Positions 37,123-44,600 of a stretch of DNA of 64,000 nucleotides are shown here, piece after piece (within the stretch, counting starts at the first letter, position 1; each line of letters opens with the position of its first letter). This DNA comes from a virus. The translations under genes were made by a program, and so were the position numbers. The stretch is taken from positions 1 to 64,000 of IMG/VR virus record IMGVR_UViG_3300011113_000287. One strand, given 5' to 3'. The notes under the pieces are model-generated. The model saw only the letters and a list, made by a program, of their open reading frames with translations, was not told the DNA's origin and searched no databases.

Positions 37123-37352
37123 TAATGTGTGGTCGTCTGTTCCTGTGTGGTCGTGTCTTGCAAAAGTGCTGGCTTCCACGTTGCCTTAAACGCACGCAAG
37201 GCGTTTCCATCCCAAAGCGGAGTAGCAGCGAGGATAACGACGGGTTGCGGGAAATCAGCACGCTTACGAAGGGTGTGAATGCGCTGTTTAACGACCCCAA
37301 GCACGGCTGCCGCTTCTGCTGTTCCGCAGAGGTCTTTTGTATCAATCAACAT
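37122..37352 (-). CDS. Small HTH DNA-binding protein
   Basis: 76 residues. The segment GTAEAAAVLGVVKQRIHTLR (residues 10-29) is a helix-turn-helix of the AlpA/excisionase or MerR-like type, with the following strand KRADFPQPV; the end is Thr/Gln-rich from GTGGTCG repeats. It likely regulates nearby genes or helps recombination. It is followed by the glycosyltransferase in the same operon. Confidence 0.7.
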   Translation of the reverse strand: MLIDTKDLCGTAEAAAVLGVVKQRIHTLRKRADFPQPVVILAATPLWDGNALRAFKATWKPALLQDTTTQEQTTTH

Positions 37353-37398
37353 GTTTGTCTCCTGTTGTGTGGTCGTCTTTTGTAGACGGGTTATTATG

Positions 37399-37998
37399 TT
37401 ACATGCCCCAGTGCCCTAATCCACCGTTGTCCAGCAGATATTTGGCGACCCTGAGATTGCAGTCCAAATCATACAAGACTTCCATGTCCCCGAACGACGA
37501 ACCGCACGCATTGGCGGTAACGGTTTTCCACGAAGAGTTAACTTGTAACAACCCACGGTCAATAGAGCCGTCTTTGTTCAATGTCCAAGTGACGTTGCCC
37601 TGGCTGTCCCATCTGGCATTGACCGCCTTTGGGTTGCACCGTGATTCACGCCAAGCAATGTAGGAAAACGTCTTGACGGGCTTCAGACCGTATTGTCTGA
37701 ACAAATCCTCGTATTTTGGACAGGTTTCCGTTTCGTTTATTTCGTTTGTCTTTTTGGTTGTGTGGTCGGTTTTTTTAGGCATAGTTATGGTGGTTATGGG
37801 TAATTCAATAAGGCGTTGGTCGTAGGTGTATCCAGTGGGATACACCGTCTCCATTTCTACGACGTCTCCAATGTTTGCTGGCCCGTCTGATGTCCCAAAT
37901 TGTCCGATTGTCGTTGTTGTAATTGTTCCGATGAATATGACTATGGATGAAACCCAGTGTCGTAACAGAACGCACTCCTTTGTCGGTGGATAAAGCAA
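37399..37998 (-). CDS. Lysozyme-like / SLT transglycosylase
   Basis: 199 residues if a TTG at 37996-37998 is used; other starts are unclear (AAAGGAG lies 6 bases before a CTG in frame). The N-terminal part has a hydrophobic segment (VSSIVIFIGTI) that could anchor it in the membrane, then a Thr/Lys linker and a C-terminal domain with YIAWRESRCNPKAVNARWDS (the Glu of RES is the likely catalytic acid) and DRGLLQVNSSWKTVTANACG. This is the SLT/lysozyme fold. It could open peptidoglycan for DNA entry or in lysis. Confidence 0.7.
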   Translation of the reverse strand: MLYPPTKECVLLRHWVSSIVIFIGTITTTTIGQFGTSDGPANIGDVVEMETVYPTGYTYDQRLIELPITTITMPKKTDHTTKKTNEINETETCPKYEDLFRQYGLKPVKTFSYIAWRESRCNPKAVNARWDSQGNVTWTLNKDGSIDRGLLQVNSSWKTVTANACGSSFGDMEVLYDLDCNLRVAKYLLDNGGLGHWGM

Positions 37999-38042
37999 AA
38001 GACCGTAACAAATTGACGACGAGCGTCAGGTGGTTACGGTCT
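37990..38042 (-). terminator. Intrinsic terminator after the second WhiB operon
   Basis: AGACCGTAAC (38000-38009) and GTTACGGTCT (38033-38042) form a perfect 10 bp stem; inside it TGACG (38014-38018) and CGTCA (38024-38028) form a second 5 bp stem. On the minus strand the hairpin is followed by TTTTGCTTT, a U-rich run. This is the best terminator in the window. Confidence 0.6.
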
Positions 38043-38062
38043 GCTATCCAGCATAGCAAAGA

Positions 38063-38461
38063 TTATTGCAGGAGTTGGTATAAAATCGTAAACAAATCAA
38101 AATTGGTGTCTTGCATACTTGGTACAACGCTTAAATCTTTACTTTGTTTTTTGATTGTTTCGTTTACATCAACACACTTTACGCAATGACAATTTTGTCT
38201 ATATCTTGTAACAGTGCCGTGCGGTTTCAACGCCGTCTTTTTAGGCTTCTTGCTAAATGCGCTTCTTTCTAACGGAGTGAGTCCTCCCCACATTCCCCAT
38301 TGTTCATTCAGCCCGTCCTTCAAACATTTCCTCCACACTGGGCACGCATGACATACTTCACGAGCAACAGCGTAATACTCGTCTTGATTATCCGCTTCTA
38401 ACGGCGGATACCACAAGTCAATGTGCTTGCCCTTGCACAGGGCTTCGTCTCTCCACGTCAT
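38063..38461 (-). CDS. whiB: WhiB-family transcription regulator, copy 2
   Basis: 132 residues. Cluster Cys are C9, C37, C40 and C46 (CHACPVWRKC), then GMWGG at 56-60 and a basic Lys/Arg stretch (FSKKPKKTALKPHGTVTRYR) followed by CHCVKC. Longer than the first WhiB and with a second Cys cluster at the end. Two diverged WhiB proteins in one window suggest different targets or timing. It ends before the terminator at 37990-38042 and overlaps the next gene by TGATG. Confidence 0.8.
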   Translation of the reverse strand: MTWRDEALCKGKHIDLWYPPLEADNQDEYYAVAREVCHACPVWRKCLKDGLNEQWGMWGGLTPLERSAFSKKPKKTALKPHGTVTRYRQNCHCVKCVDVNETIKKQSKDLSVVPSMQDTNFDLFTILYQLLQ

Positions 38462-38817
38462 CAGTCATTTGCGTTTCGGAGAGTGCCCTCACGATAAAGT
38501 TTTACCACCTTTTGCGACGTCTCTTCTACAAAAATTACCAAGTCACGCATTTTCTGAGTTTGTACTTCTAATTCTGCTTCTGCTTTCTTTACTGTTTCTT
38601 CCAGTGTCCTGATGTAGTTGAACAATGCTTCCCATCCGTCATAGCGAAGTTCAGTCAAAGACAAATTTGTATGCTTTGAAATGTTATCCAAATTAACGGA
38701 ATCGTTCATCAACAACGGAGCAATACCACTGAGTGCTTTGCTCATACGTTCTACTTCTGATAGCAACACGCTTTTGGCAACGGAAGGGCGACCAAGACGG
38801 TCAAACAAGTGTTTCAT
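38461..38817 (-). CDS. Coiled-coil hypothetical protein
   Basis: 118 residues with long helices and heptad-like Leu spacing (TLEETVKKAEAELEVQTQKM) and a Val/Leu-rich first part. No known domain. Coupled to WhiB by TGATG and to the DUF6378-like gene by 17 overlapping bases. Confidence 0.55.
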   Translation of the reverse strand: MKHLFDRLGRPSVAKSVLLSEVERMSKALSGIAPLLMNDSVNLDNISKHTNLSLTELRYDGWEALFNYIRTLEETVKKAEAELEVQTQKMRDLVIFVEETSQKVVKLYREGTLRNAND

Positions 38818-39148
38818 TATCGTCTGACTCGTCTATTGACACGACGGGAAAGTCACGTGTTACACAGTCCCAGCCGCAACCAATGTAGCCAGCAATATCT
38901 ACCCAATGGTCACGCTTGTCTGGAGTCCAAGACAAACGACTTACTTTTAACAACGCCATCATTACAGCAACGTCGTGCGGTTCAATGATGAATCCTTTTT
39001 TGCGCTCGGTAATGCGAGTCAAATACGACTGCCACAAATCAGCCGTCAATCCAAAATCGTCATGTGGGTCTCCGTAATCTTCGTTACGGTCTCCGACAAT
39101 CAGGCTTGCTGCATCAAGTAGTACTTGTTTGCGTTCGTTGGATGCCAT
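38801..39148 (-). CDS. DUF6378-like phage protein
   Basis: 115 residues. VGDRNEDYGDPHDDFGLTAD then LWQSYLTRI, EPHDVAVMMALLKVSRLSWTPDKRDHWVDIAGYI match the DUF6378 family found in many phages, where 'D-R-x-x-x-Y-G-D-P' and 'D-V-A-x-M-M' are conserved. The function is not established. Overlaps the nucleotidase gene by 49 bases. Confidence 0.7.
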   Translation of the reverse strand: MASNERKQVLLDAASLIVGDRNEDYGDPHDDFGLTADLWQSYLTRITERKKGFIIEPHDVAVMMALLKVSRLSWTPDKRDHWVDIAGYIGCGWDCVTRDFPVVSIDESDDNETLV

Positions 39149-39732
39149 GGAATCTCCCTTTTGTTTACCTTGTCTACTAGCCTAGCGAAGTCTACCAGCG
39201 AATTGGCACGAAACGGCACGCTGTATTGACGGTTCCAGGGATGGTCGTGCAGCACGGAAAATACGCCAGCGTTATCCAACTGCATGTAGTACAAATAGTG
39301 GTCGTCAATCATTGCTGAATGTTCTTTGGCGACGTGGGCAAGGATTGTTTTATCGTGAGTAAAGTGTAAATGGTCGGGAATGAGGTCATGGTCGTGAAGC
39401 CACTCTGCGGTCTGTGCCCATGCCGTGGTGGGACGGGCAGTAATGACGTGCATTTTGACGCCCATAGACCTCAGTAGTTCCCATCCTGCACAAACCCCTT
39501 TCATGGGAGATTCTGAAGCAAAGAGTCGGTGGGTAACAGGGGCTGAATTGAGCATCACGTCAAACTCTCGTTTGTTGATTCCCCAATCCTCGTAAAAATC
39601 CCAATGGGTTGGTTCGGGAAAGTTTGTCTTTTCAAGTACGTCTTTGCAATACTTTTTAAAAGCGTTCATAAACGGGTACACCACGCCGTCCATGTCAATC
39701 CCGACGTCAGTGATTTTCTTTTGTTCGTACAT
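39100..39732 (-). CDS. HAD-type 5'-nucleotidase-like protein
   Basis: 210 residues of the HAD superfamily, similar to the small 5'(3')-deoxyribonucleotidase branch. Motif I is DVGIDMDGVVYPF (D-x-D nucleophile pair), then HVITARPT (motif II) and MIDDHYLYYM (motif IV). It would remove the 5' phosphate from nucleotides and tune dNTP or nucleoside pools. In the same operon as DUF6378 and two zinc-ribbon genes. Confidence 0.75.
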   Translation of the reverse strand: MYEQKKITDVGIDMDGVVYPFMNAFKKYCKDVLEKTNFPEPTHWDFYEDWGINKREFDVMLNSAPVTHRLFASESPMKGVCAGWELLRSMGVKMHVITARPTTAWAQTAEWLHDHDLIPDHLHFTHDKTILAHVAKEHSAMIDDHYLYYMQLDNAGVFSVLHDHPWNRQYSVPFRANSLVDFARLVDKVNKREIPWHPTNANKYYLMQQA

Positions 39733-39865
39733 TTTGTAACTCCATGTTTACGGCAGCGGTTGAGTGTACGTCTTTATTCGTACAAATGGGAGGGTATTTA
39801 TTGCTGAGTACTGATACGGTTTTTTTACATTTAGGGCATTTGTAAGTATACGGTAGGGCTTTCAT
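39707..39865 (-). CDS. Small zinc-ribbon protein
   Basis: 52 residues: MKALPYTYKCPKCKKTVSVL then SNKYPPICTNKDVHSTAAVN and MELQNVRTKENH. A CPKC pair with a third Cys (CT) and basic residues make a zinc ribbon. The ATG overlaps the stop of the gene upstream (ATGA at 39862-39865), GGAGC lies just before, and its stop lies inside the nucleotidase gene start. Confidence 0.6.
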   Translation of the reverse strand: MKALPYTYKCPKCKKTVSVLSNKYPPICTNKDVHSTAAVNMELQNVRTKENH

Positions 39866-41319
39866 TGCTCCTCTTCAATGTCTATCACTTCCTGATAAAA
39901 CGAGTCCGTTGCCGCTGGTCCTAGTCCACCATGTGGTAGGGCATTGGCTTGGTCGGCGGCTCGCTGTCCGAACAGTCTAGACAACACGCCGCTTGAACCA
40001 CGGGCTTCAACCTCAAAGCGTACAAGGTCACGGGTGTCGTTGATGCTCTTGAATTTCTCAATCATTTCAAAAGCCCTGTCCATTTCAGATGACAAAGAGG
40101 AATCAAGTCCTTGTCCCTCCATCTCTTCGGCAAAGCGGGCAAACATAACACGGCTCACTTGCATCTCAATCATGGCTCTAAGGGCTGCCTGTAGTTGGTC
40201 TCTAGTTCGTATCTCCACAGGCAGTTTAAACGCACATTCTGTATGTTCCTTAAATGCGGGACATTTTGAGGCCAGATAACAATTATCGCACTGCCGTAAA
40301 AGTGCTCCCGTGTAGCGAATTATGTTGGTTTGTTCAGGTGCAATTTCAATAGATTCCCCATGTTCATCAATGGTTTGAGAACCCATTGAGGTAATGGTTT
40401 CCACCCCCATGACGGGTAATAATAAACGCTCATTTTCGTTCCGCTTTTCGGGAGGGGGGATAACAATACCTGTACCCCTGTTTTCCACATTTGCTAAACT
40501 ACCACCATGGGGGGGTGTAATAATTATGTCACCACTTTCAGTGTCGTCGGAGTCGCCTTGATTGCTTGATGTCATGGTGTCATAGCCCCCAAAAATGTGT
40601 TCTTCGTAACGTTTCCACGATGTGATTGCCAACTTGCTGACCGCATCAACCTCGTCAGCCATGACGCTTTCAAACGGAATACCCAAGCGCTCAATGTCCG
40701 ACCTATGCCGTTTACGGGCAGAGTCTTTTTGTTGGGCGGGGTAACGTCGTAACCCATGTCCCGTCCAGACCTGCGTCTCTCCGTAACGCACAGCGCTTGT
40801 CCAGGAGTTGACCAATACGGCATCCCATTTGTAGTTTTCAATGTTGTCTGGTTTTGAGGTCAACCCGACCATTTCGGCGTTCCACCGCATGGCAATGGCA
40901 TTTAGCCTATTGTGATGGTGTTTAGTCAATGCCTTGTCACTGATGGCTACTCTGCCGTGCCTTTGGCAAATCCAATTAAGACGTTCAAGGTCGTCGGCGT
41001 CGTTCCAAATTGGTACGTACTTTTCGCCCAACCATGTTCCGTCGTAATCTGGGCGACCAATGACCAGAGTTAAATCATCAACATAAGACCGTAAAAAAGC
41101 ATCGTAACGAGACACGTCTTCGTCTGCCTCTGACGTGTAAATCAATAACTCACTATTTTCGTATTTCGTGCGTAGGTCTAATTGTTTCTTTTTTGGAATA
41201 GCCAAATGGGTCAAATTAAGACCAATACGACGTACTTCGGCTGATAACAGCATTGAGGCGTACATGCCTTTTTCTGCTCCGCCAAAGTAAATCTTCACTC
41301 CCAGCCTGCTTTGCGCCAC
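39862..41319 (-). CDS. Conserved actinophage hypothetical with Cys cluster
   Basis: 485 residues with a GTG start. First half is alpha/beta (YFGGAEKGMYASMLLSAEVR); the middle is a polar, disordered linker (TPPHGGSLANVENRGTG); then a conserved region QCDNCYLASKCPAFKEHTEC followed by AFKLPVEIRTRDQLQAALRA with four Cys (likely zinc or iron-sulfur) and a helical C-terminus. The Cys region and what follows match a family in actinobacterial phages whose function is unknown. Position before the basic small-gene region suggests a DNA or virion role. Confidence 0.6.
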   Translation of the reverse strand: MAQSRLGVKIYFGGAEKGMYASMLLSAEVRRIGLNLTHLAIPKKKQLDLRTKYENSELLIYTSEADEDVSRYDAFLRSYVDDLTLVIGRPDYDGTWLGEKYVPIWNDADDLERLNWICQRHGRVAISDKALTKHHHNRLNAIAMRWNAEMVGLTSKPDNIENYKWDAVLVNSWTSAVRYGETQVWTGHGLRRYPAQQKDSARKRHRSDIERLGIPFESVMADEVDAVSKLAITSWKRYEEHIFGGYDTMTSSNQGDSDDTESGDIIITPPHGGSLANVENRGTGIVIPPPEKRNENERLLLPVMGVETITSMGSQTIDEHGESIEIAPEQTNIIRYTGALLRQCDNCYLASKCPAFKEHTECAFKLPVEIRTRDQLQAALRAMIEMQVSRVMFARFAEEMEGQGLDSSLSSEMDRAFEMIEKFKSINDTRDLVRFEVEARGSSGVLSRLFGQRAADQANALPHGGLGPAATDSFYQEVIDIEEEQ

Positions 41320-41522
41320 ACGGCTTGCGATGAGAACGCTTCTACTTCCTTACGGTGTTCGTCGCTGTGGTAAAGGCGAAGGAGATGAATGCAGGGGTCC
41401 TGTCCTTCTTCGTACTGTTCGGCTTCTTCTTGGCTCATAGGCATGCCGTCGTGTGGGTCGCAGACAGGCGGTGAACACCAACCCATCTTGACTCCAATTT
41501 CAATCCATTCATCTTGTCTCAT
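41295..41522 (-). CDS. Small conserved protein
   Basis: 75 residues starting MRQDEWIEIGVKMGWCSPPV. The ATG overlaps the upstream stop (ATGA at 41519-41522). CSPPVCDPHDGMPMSQEEAE and DPCIHLLRLY are conserved-looking in actinobacterial phages, with Cys/His spacing that may bind metal. Overlaps the following gene by 25 bases. Confidence 0.55.
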   Translation of the reverse strand: MRQDEWIEIGVKMGWCSPPVCDPHDGMPMSQEEAEQYEEGQDPCIHLLRLYHSDEHRKEVEAFSSQAVWRKAGWE

Positions 41523-41998
41523 GTTTCTCGCCACGTCCTTTCTGCGTTTTTGAGTGCTTGCGTTTCTATCTCTTTTGTGATTTCGTCCCATCCCACAATT
41601 GTACGTGGTTGGTCCCATTCTGGGCGTACTACATGAGGAACGGTTACCAAAAGGGTGGGAATGCCCTCTTTTATTACTTTGGCAACTGTTTTGGGGTCGG
41701 TGTCAACGTACCAGTCAATGCGGGTGTGTGCAGCGTGTATTGCCCTCACTCGGTCAAGCCTGTTGTCTGGGCCAGTCTCCCAGTGGAAGTCAATTGAACC
41801 TGGTTTGAATCCCTCTTTTTTCAACCACTGCATGACCAGTTCGTGATGATGCTTGTCAACACCGTCCACGAGTAGGCATATGCGTCCGTTGTACGTAGGG
41901 AACAACATGTTCCACAGTTTGCGCCCGTGGCTGTTCGGTTGACTAGAGCCAATCTCAGAAGACCTGTTGGCAATGACGTCAAAGGTAACGACAATCAC
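41519..41998 (-). CDS. HAD-like hypothetical protein
   Basis: 159 residues with a GTG start. LVDGVDKHHHELVMQWLKKE then HTRIDWYVDTDPKTVAKVIK, IPTLLVTVPHVVRPEWDQPR resemble a Rossmann/HAD-like fold found in actinobacterial phages. The nucleophile position is not a clear D-x-D, so it may be inactive as a phosphatase. Overlaps the gene upstream by ATGA-type junction. Confidence 0.55.
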   Translation of the reverse strand: MIVVTFDVIANRSSEIGSSQPNSHGRKLWNMLFPTYNGRICLLVDGVDKHHHELVMQWLKKEGFKPGSIDFHWETGPDNRLDRVRAIHAAHTRIDWYVDTDPKTVAKVIKEGIPTLLVTVPHVVRPEWDQPRTIVGWDEITKEIETQALKNAERTWRET

Positions 41999-42480
41999 TT
42001 GTCGTACAGTCCCAACATCTTGCGTTCTTTATGGGTGTACCAAGCGGCTGCTGGGCAGTACATACACAGGTACTGACGCTTGTCCTTGGGGACTCCGATT
42101 TTGCGACCAATGGTCTTGGATTCGTCGCACCAATCAATGCAGCCAGTGGTAGGACGGTTATGCCTGTTGAAGCAGTTGAGGGCATCCACTTTCAGTTCAT
42201 CACGGAAGTCCTTGATGATAATGTCGTGGTTCTTCAACTCATTCTTAATTGCCGTTTCAGCATCCAACTTGTCGGCGGTATCCTTGTCCGTGCGGAAGAT
42301 GAGAGCACGCCAATTGTCGTAATCCTGATTACGAGCCTTATGGCGTTCCAGCACGTCCAGCAATTCCATGTCGTATTCAGGAGGTCCGTCGTACGGGCGT
42401 AGTTTATAAATAACGCCATCGGTTTTTTTATTACCGACGACACGCCAACAAACGAGCAGACGATTAGGTTGGTCAGACAT
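41995..42480 (-). CDS. Hypothetical protein with Cys/His cluster
   Basis: 161 residues starting MSDQPNRLLVCWRVVGNKKT. The C-terminal region has FNRHNRPTTGCIDWCDESKT and RQYLCMYCPAAAWYTHKERK: two Cys pairs with a nearby His, possibly a zinc or iron-sulfur site. Similar sequences occur in actinobacterial phages; role unknown. Confidence 0.55.
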   Translation of the reverse strand: MSDQPNRLLVCWRVVGNKKTDGVIYKLRPYDGPPEYDMELLDVLERHKARNQDYDNWRALIFRTDKDTADKLDAETAIKNELKNHDIIIKDFRDELKVDALNCFNRHNRPTTGCIDWCDESKTIGRKIGVPKDKRQYLCMYCPAAAWYTHKERKMLGLYDK

Positions 42481-42513
42481 GTTGTTCTCCAAACGTGGTA
42501 TATCAGGTTACAG

Positions 42514-42783
42514 TTATTTTTTCATTCTTGGCTTCAGACTATTGTCTAACGCCAATCCTAGAAATTTACCGTCTTTAGGGTCTTCTACGTAGGTAAACGG
42601 GGAAGGTAAGCGCATGGCGCCAAATTGAGAGCCTTTGGCAACCCTCACCAATGACCCTGGTTCAATGTTTAGTTTGGACTTTTCCTTGTCCAATCCTTCG
42701 GGGCGCCATTCGTATACTGCTCCAACACGGGGTCTTTGTGGACGACGACGGCTGTTGTTTTGTTCGTTGTGTCCATGAGGCAT
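42514..42783 (-). CDS. Small protein with shared RRRPQRP N-terminal motif
   Basis: 89 residues starting MPHGHNEQNNSRRRPQRPRV. The N-terminus is one of five related starts in 42.5-49.9 kb (MxxGxxExxNxxRRPxRP). The rest is beta-rich with basic residues (GSLVRVAKGSQFGAMRLPSP). The start follows a TATAAT box by 6 bases (leaderless). Possibly a virion or DNA-associated protein. Confidence 0.6.
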   Translation of the reverse strand: MPHGHNEQNNSRRRPQRPRVGAVYEWRPEGLDKEKSKLNIEPGSLVRVAKGSQFGAMRLPSPFTYVEDPKDGKFLGLALDNSLKPRMKK

Positions 42784-42795
42784 GATTACATTATA
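42784..42795 (-). promoter_or_regulatory. Leaderless-type promoter for the 42514-42783 gene
   Basis: Minus strand TATAAT (42790-42795), then GTAATC, then ATG at 42783: six bases and no ribosome-binding site. Confidence 0.5.
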
Positions 42796-42825
42796 GTGTA
42801 CACGACTCAAAGAAGTCTTAAAGTT

Positions 42826-43974
42826 TCACGAGTATTGCGGTTTTTCGTTTGGATACATTTCTACGGGCTTTCCACGTGTTACATATACTCGGTAATCTTG
42901 AGACGGTACTCCAAAGTGGCTATAGTCGTAATCATCGTCTTCTGGGACCTGCATAAACCTTGATGGCATGCCAAAGGCTTCTGCGGTATTATCGGTGTAT
43001 TCAAGTGGTTCAAATACTCCGTCGTCTAAGTCTGCTTGAAAAACGTCGTCTGCACGAGCGTTCAAAATACTACGCCGTTTCTTTGGATACTGCTGTTCAA
43101 GGCGTTTCTCTTCTTTCAGTGCACCACGTCTAGTCATAAATGGTCGGCTTTCATGCACCAATTCGCCCTCGTCGTACCACCAGCCTCCCTCTGCTGAGCC
43201 GCCGTAAGCATCATGCTCCTCGTAGACACCAACACGGTAAGGTGCAATTCGCTCTTTTAGTCTGTCAACTCGTGACAAATTCCTTGTTTTTCGTTTATGT
43301 AAAGCCTTCCCAACAGCAACAGAGTTTCTTGTGTATTCTCCTTGATACTCATTTCCGTCGTTGTAATAAACTTTTCCATCGCCTTTTACGTCTTTGTCCG
43401 ACGATGAGAAAACCTTACGTTCCTCAAGAGCCTTGTCAACAGAGCGCTTTCCCAGCAGGGCTGCAAGCGTGATGTGTCGGCTCGTTGCACGTGGATAGCC
43501 AAAGGACGGAATTTCTCCCGCAAGTACTTGTCTTTCTAATGCTTCAGCCCCTCTTTTAAGCCTTTGTGACTCTTGTAAGGAATCCACAACGTCAGGATGA
43601 CTGTTGTAAAAAGACGAACTTCGTTTTGATTTATTTATCCTTATTTGTTCTTGTCGTTCAAAGGTATCTGGATATTGATACATTCCTTTGTCTTCTATTT
43701 CTTTTAAAGTGTCAGCATTTGAGTGCAACGTCTCTATGCGTTTTAGCGTTTCATCTGTCCATCTTTTTTGACGGTTGAGAGACGTAACGTCCCTGTCTAC
43801 TGCTTCACTAAATCCAACTTTTTCGTATGAATCACCTTGTGCTTGCTGAAGGCGAAAAACCTGCTCTCCTGTTGCCGCCGACCCTGGTCGGATTAGTGCT
43901 CGTGCAATAGAGTCACGAAAACGTTGACCACGTGTCAATGGCTGTTCTGGTTCTTGGGTTCCCCAATCACTCAT
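42826..43974 (-). CDS. Large helical hypothetical protein
   Basis: 382 residues starting MSDWGTQEPEQPLTRGQRFR. Helical, Arg/Lys/Glu-rich parts alternate with SAEGGWWYDEGELVHESRPF and RRGALKEEKRLEQQYPKKRR. No domain recognised. It overlaps the upstream gene by 8 bases. Large positively charged helical proteins in this region could be internal virion proteins. Confidence 0.6.
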   Translation of the reverse strand: MSDWGTQEPEQPLTRGQRFRDSIARALIRPGSAATGEQVFRLQQAQGDSYEKVGFSEAVDRDVTSLNRQKRWTDETLKRIETLHSNADTLKEIEDKGMYQYPDTFERQEQIRINKSKRSSSFYNSHPDVVDSLQESQRLKRGAEALERQVLAGEIPSFGYPRATSRHITLAALLGKRSVDKALEERKVFSSSDKDVKGDGKVYYNDGNEYQGEYTRNSVAVGKALHKRKTRNLSRVDRLKERIAPYRVGVYEEHDAYGGSAEGGWWYDEGELVHESRPFMTRRGALKEEKRLEQQYPKKRRSILNARADDVFQADLDDGVFEPLEYTDNTAEAFGMPSRFMQVPEDDDYDYSHFGVPSQDYRVYVTRGKPVEMYPNEKPQYS

Positions 43975-44317
43975 TAGATTCTCCTTCGCCAGAAAACTGG
44001 TCGCCAAGTTTGGGGATACCTGTTGCTTTACGCATACGAGCCTCCCATGTTATTCTTTGTAACAAACGTGCTCCAGGTGAATCGTAGGTTCCTGGACCTT
44101 GATACTCTCCCTCAAAGTCAGAAACGGGAACAGCAGCCGCTCGCATCATAGCACCATGCTGCTGCTCAGTGGTCATGCCATGTTCGGCAAGAATGTCGCC
44201 TTCAGCCTTTGCTTCTTGCTTTGCTATCAGCCCATCCATGTGTTTCTTGTTTCGTTTACGGCGAGTTTTTGCCGCTTGCGAACTTCGCTTTTCCATTTTA
44301 CTTTTCTTTTTAGCCAC
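43967..44317 (-). CDS. Basic helical protein
   Basis: 116 residues from a GTG at 44315-44317 (an ATG at 44294-44296 is an alternative). Starts VAKKKSKMEKRSSQAAKTRR, continues with KRNKK and a helical, acidic-basic mix, ends in GIPKLGDQFSGEGESNE. DNA or RNA binding likely from composition; no domain. Confidence 0.55.
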   Translation of the reverse strand: MAKKKSKMEKRSSQAAKTRRKRNKKHMDGLIAKQEAKAEGDILAEHGMTTEQQHGAMMRAAAVPVSDFEGEYQGPGTYDSPGARLLQRITWEARMRKATGIPKLGDQFSGEGESNE

Positions 44318-44321
44318 GGTA

Positions 44322-44600
44322 TTAGCAATCCCAGGCTCGCAGAGACTTATTAATGCGGCTGTTAGGGTCACGTGCAGTTTTGGCTGACGTGTTCTTCTTC
44401 TTCATGCCTTCCATTCGGGCACAGAATGACTTGCGACGGGCAGCAGACTTCTCCGATTTGGCGGCTTCTTTTTTCTTCACAGGCGGCTTGAGGTCAGAGC
44501 CAGGGTTCTCACGTTCGTAGGACTTGCGTCCCTTTTCGTTGAGACCGCCCTTTTCGTTCTTGCCTTCTTTGCGCTGCCACGCTGCTGATTTCTTAGCCAT
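44322..44600 (-). CDS. DUF6321-like basic phage protein
   Basis: 92 residues. WQRKEGKNEKGGLNEKGRKS then YERENPGSDLKPPVKKK, FCARMEGMKKKNTSAKTARD and PNSRINKSLRAW match the small cationic protein family called DUF6321, seen in cyanophages and other aquatic phages. Role unknown; composition suggests nucleic acid or virion binding. Confidence 0.7.
   Translation of the reverse strand: MAKKSAAWQRKEGKNEKGGLNEKGRKSYERENPGSDLKPPVKKKEAAKSEKSAARRKSFCARMEGMKKKNTSAKTARDPNSRINKSLRAWDC

Noticed and set aside
37805-38059. Frame starting with GTG just after AAAGGAG, overlapping the SLT gene
   Set aside because: It has a good ribosome-binding site but its protein shows no fold and it overlaps a recognisable enzyme domain in another frame. 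Kept only as a caution for the start of that gene.
41519-41998. Active HAD phosphatase
   Set aside because: The D-x-D nucleophile is not clear; only fold-level similarity is claimed.
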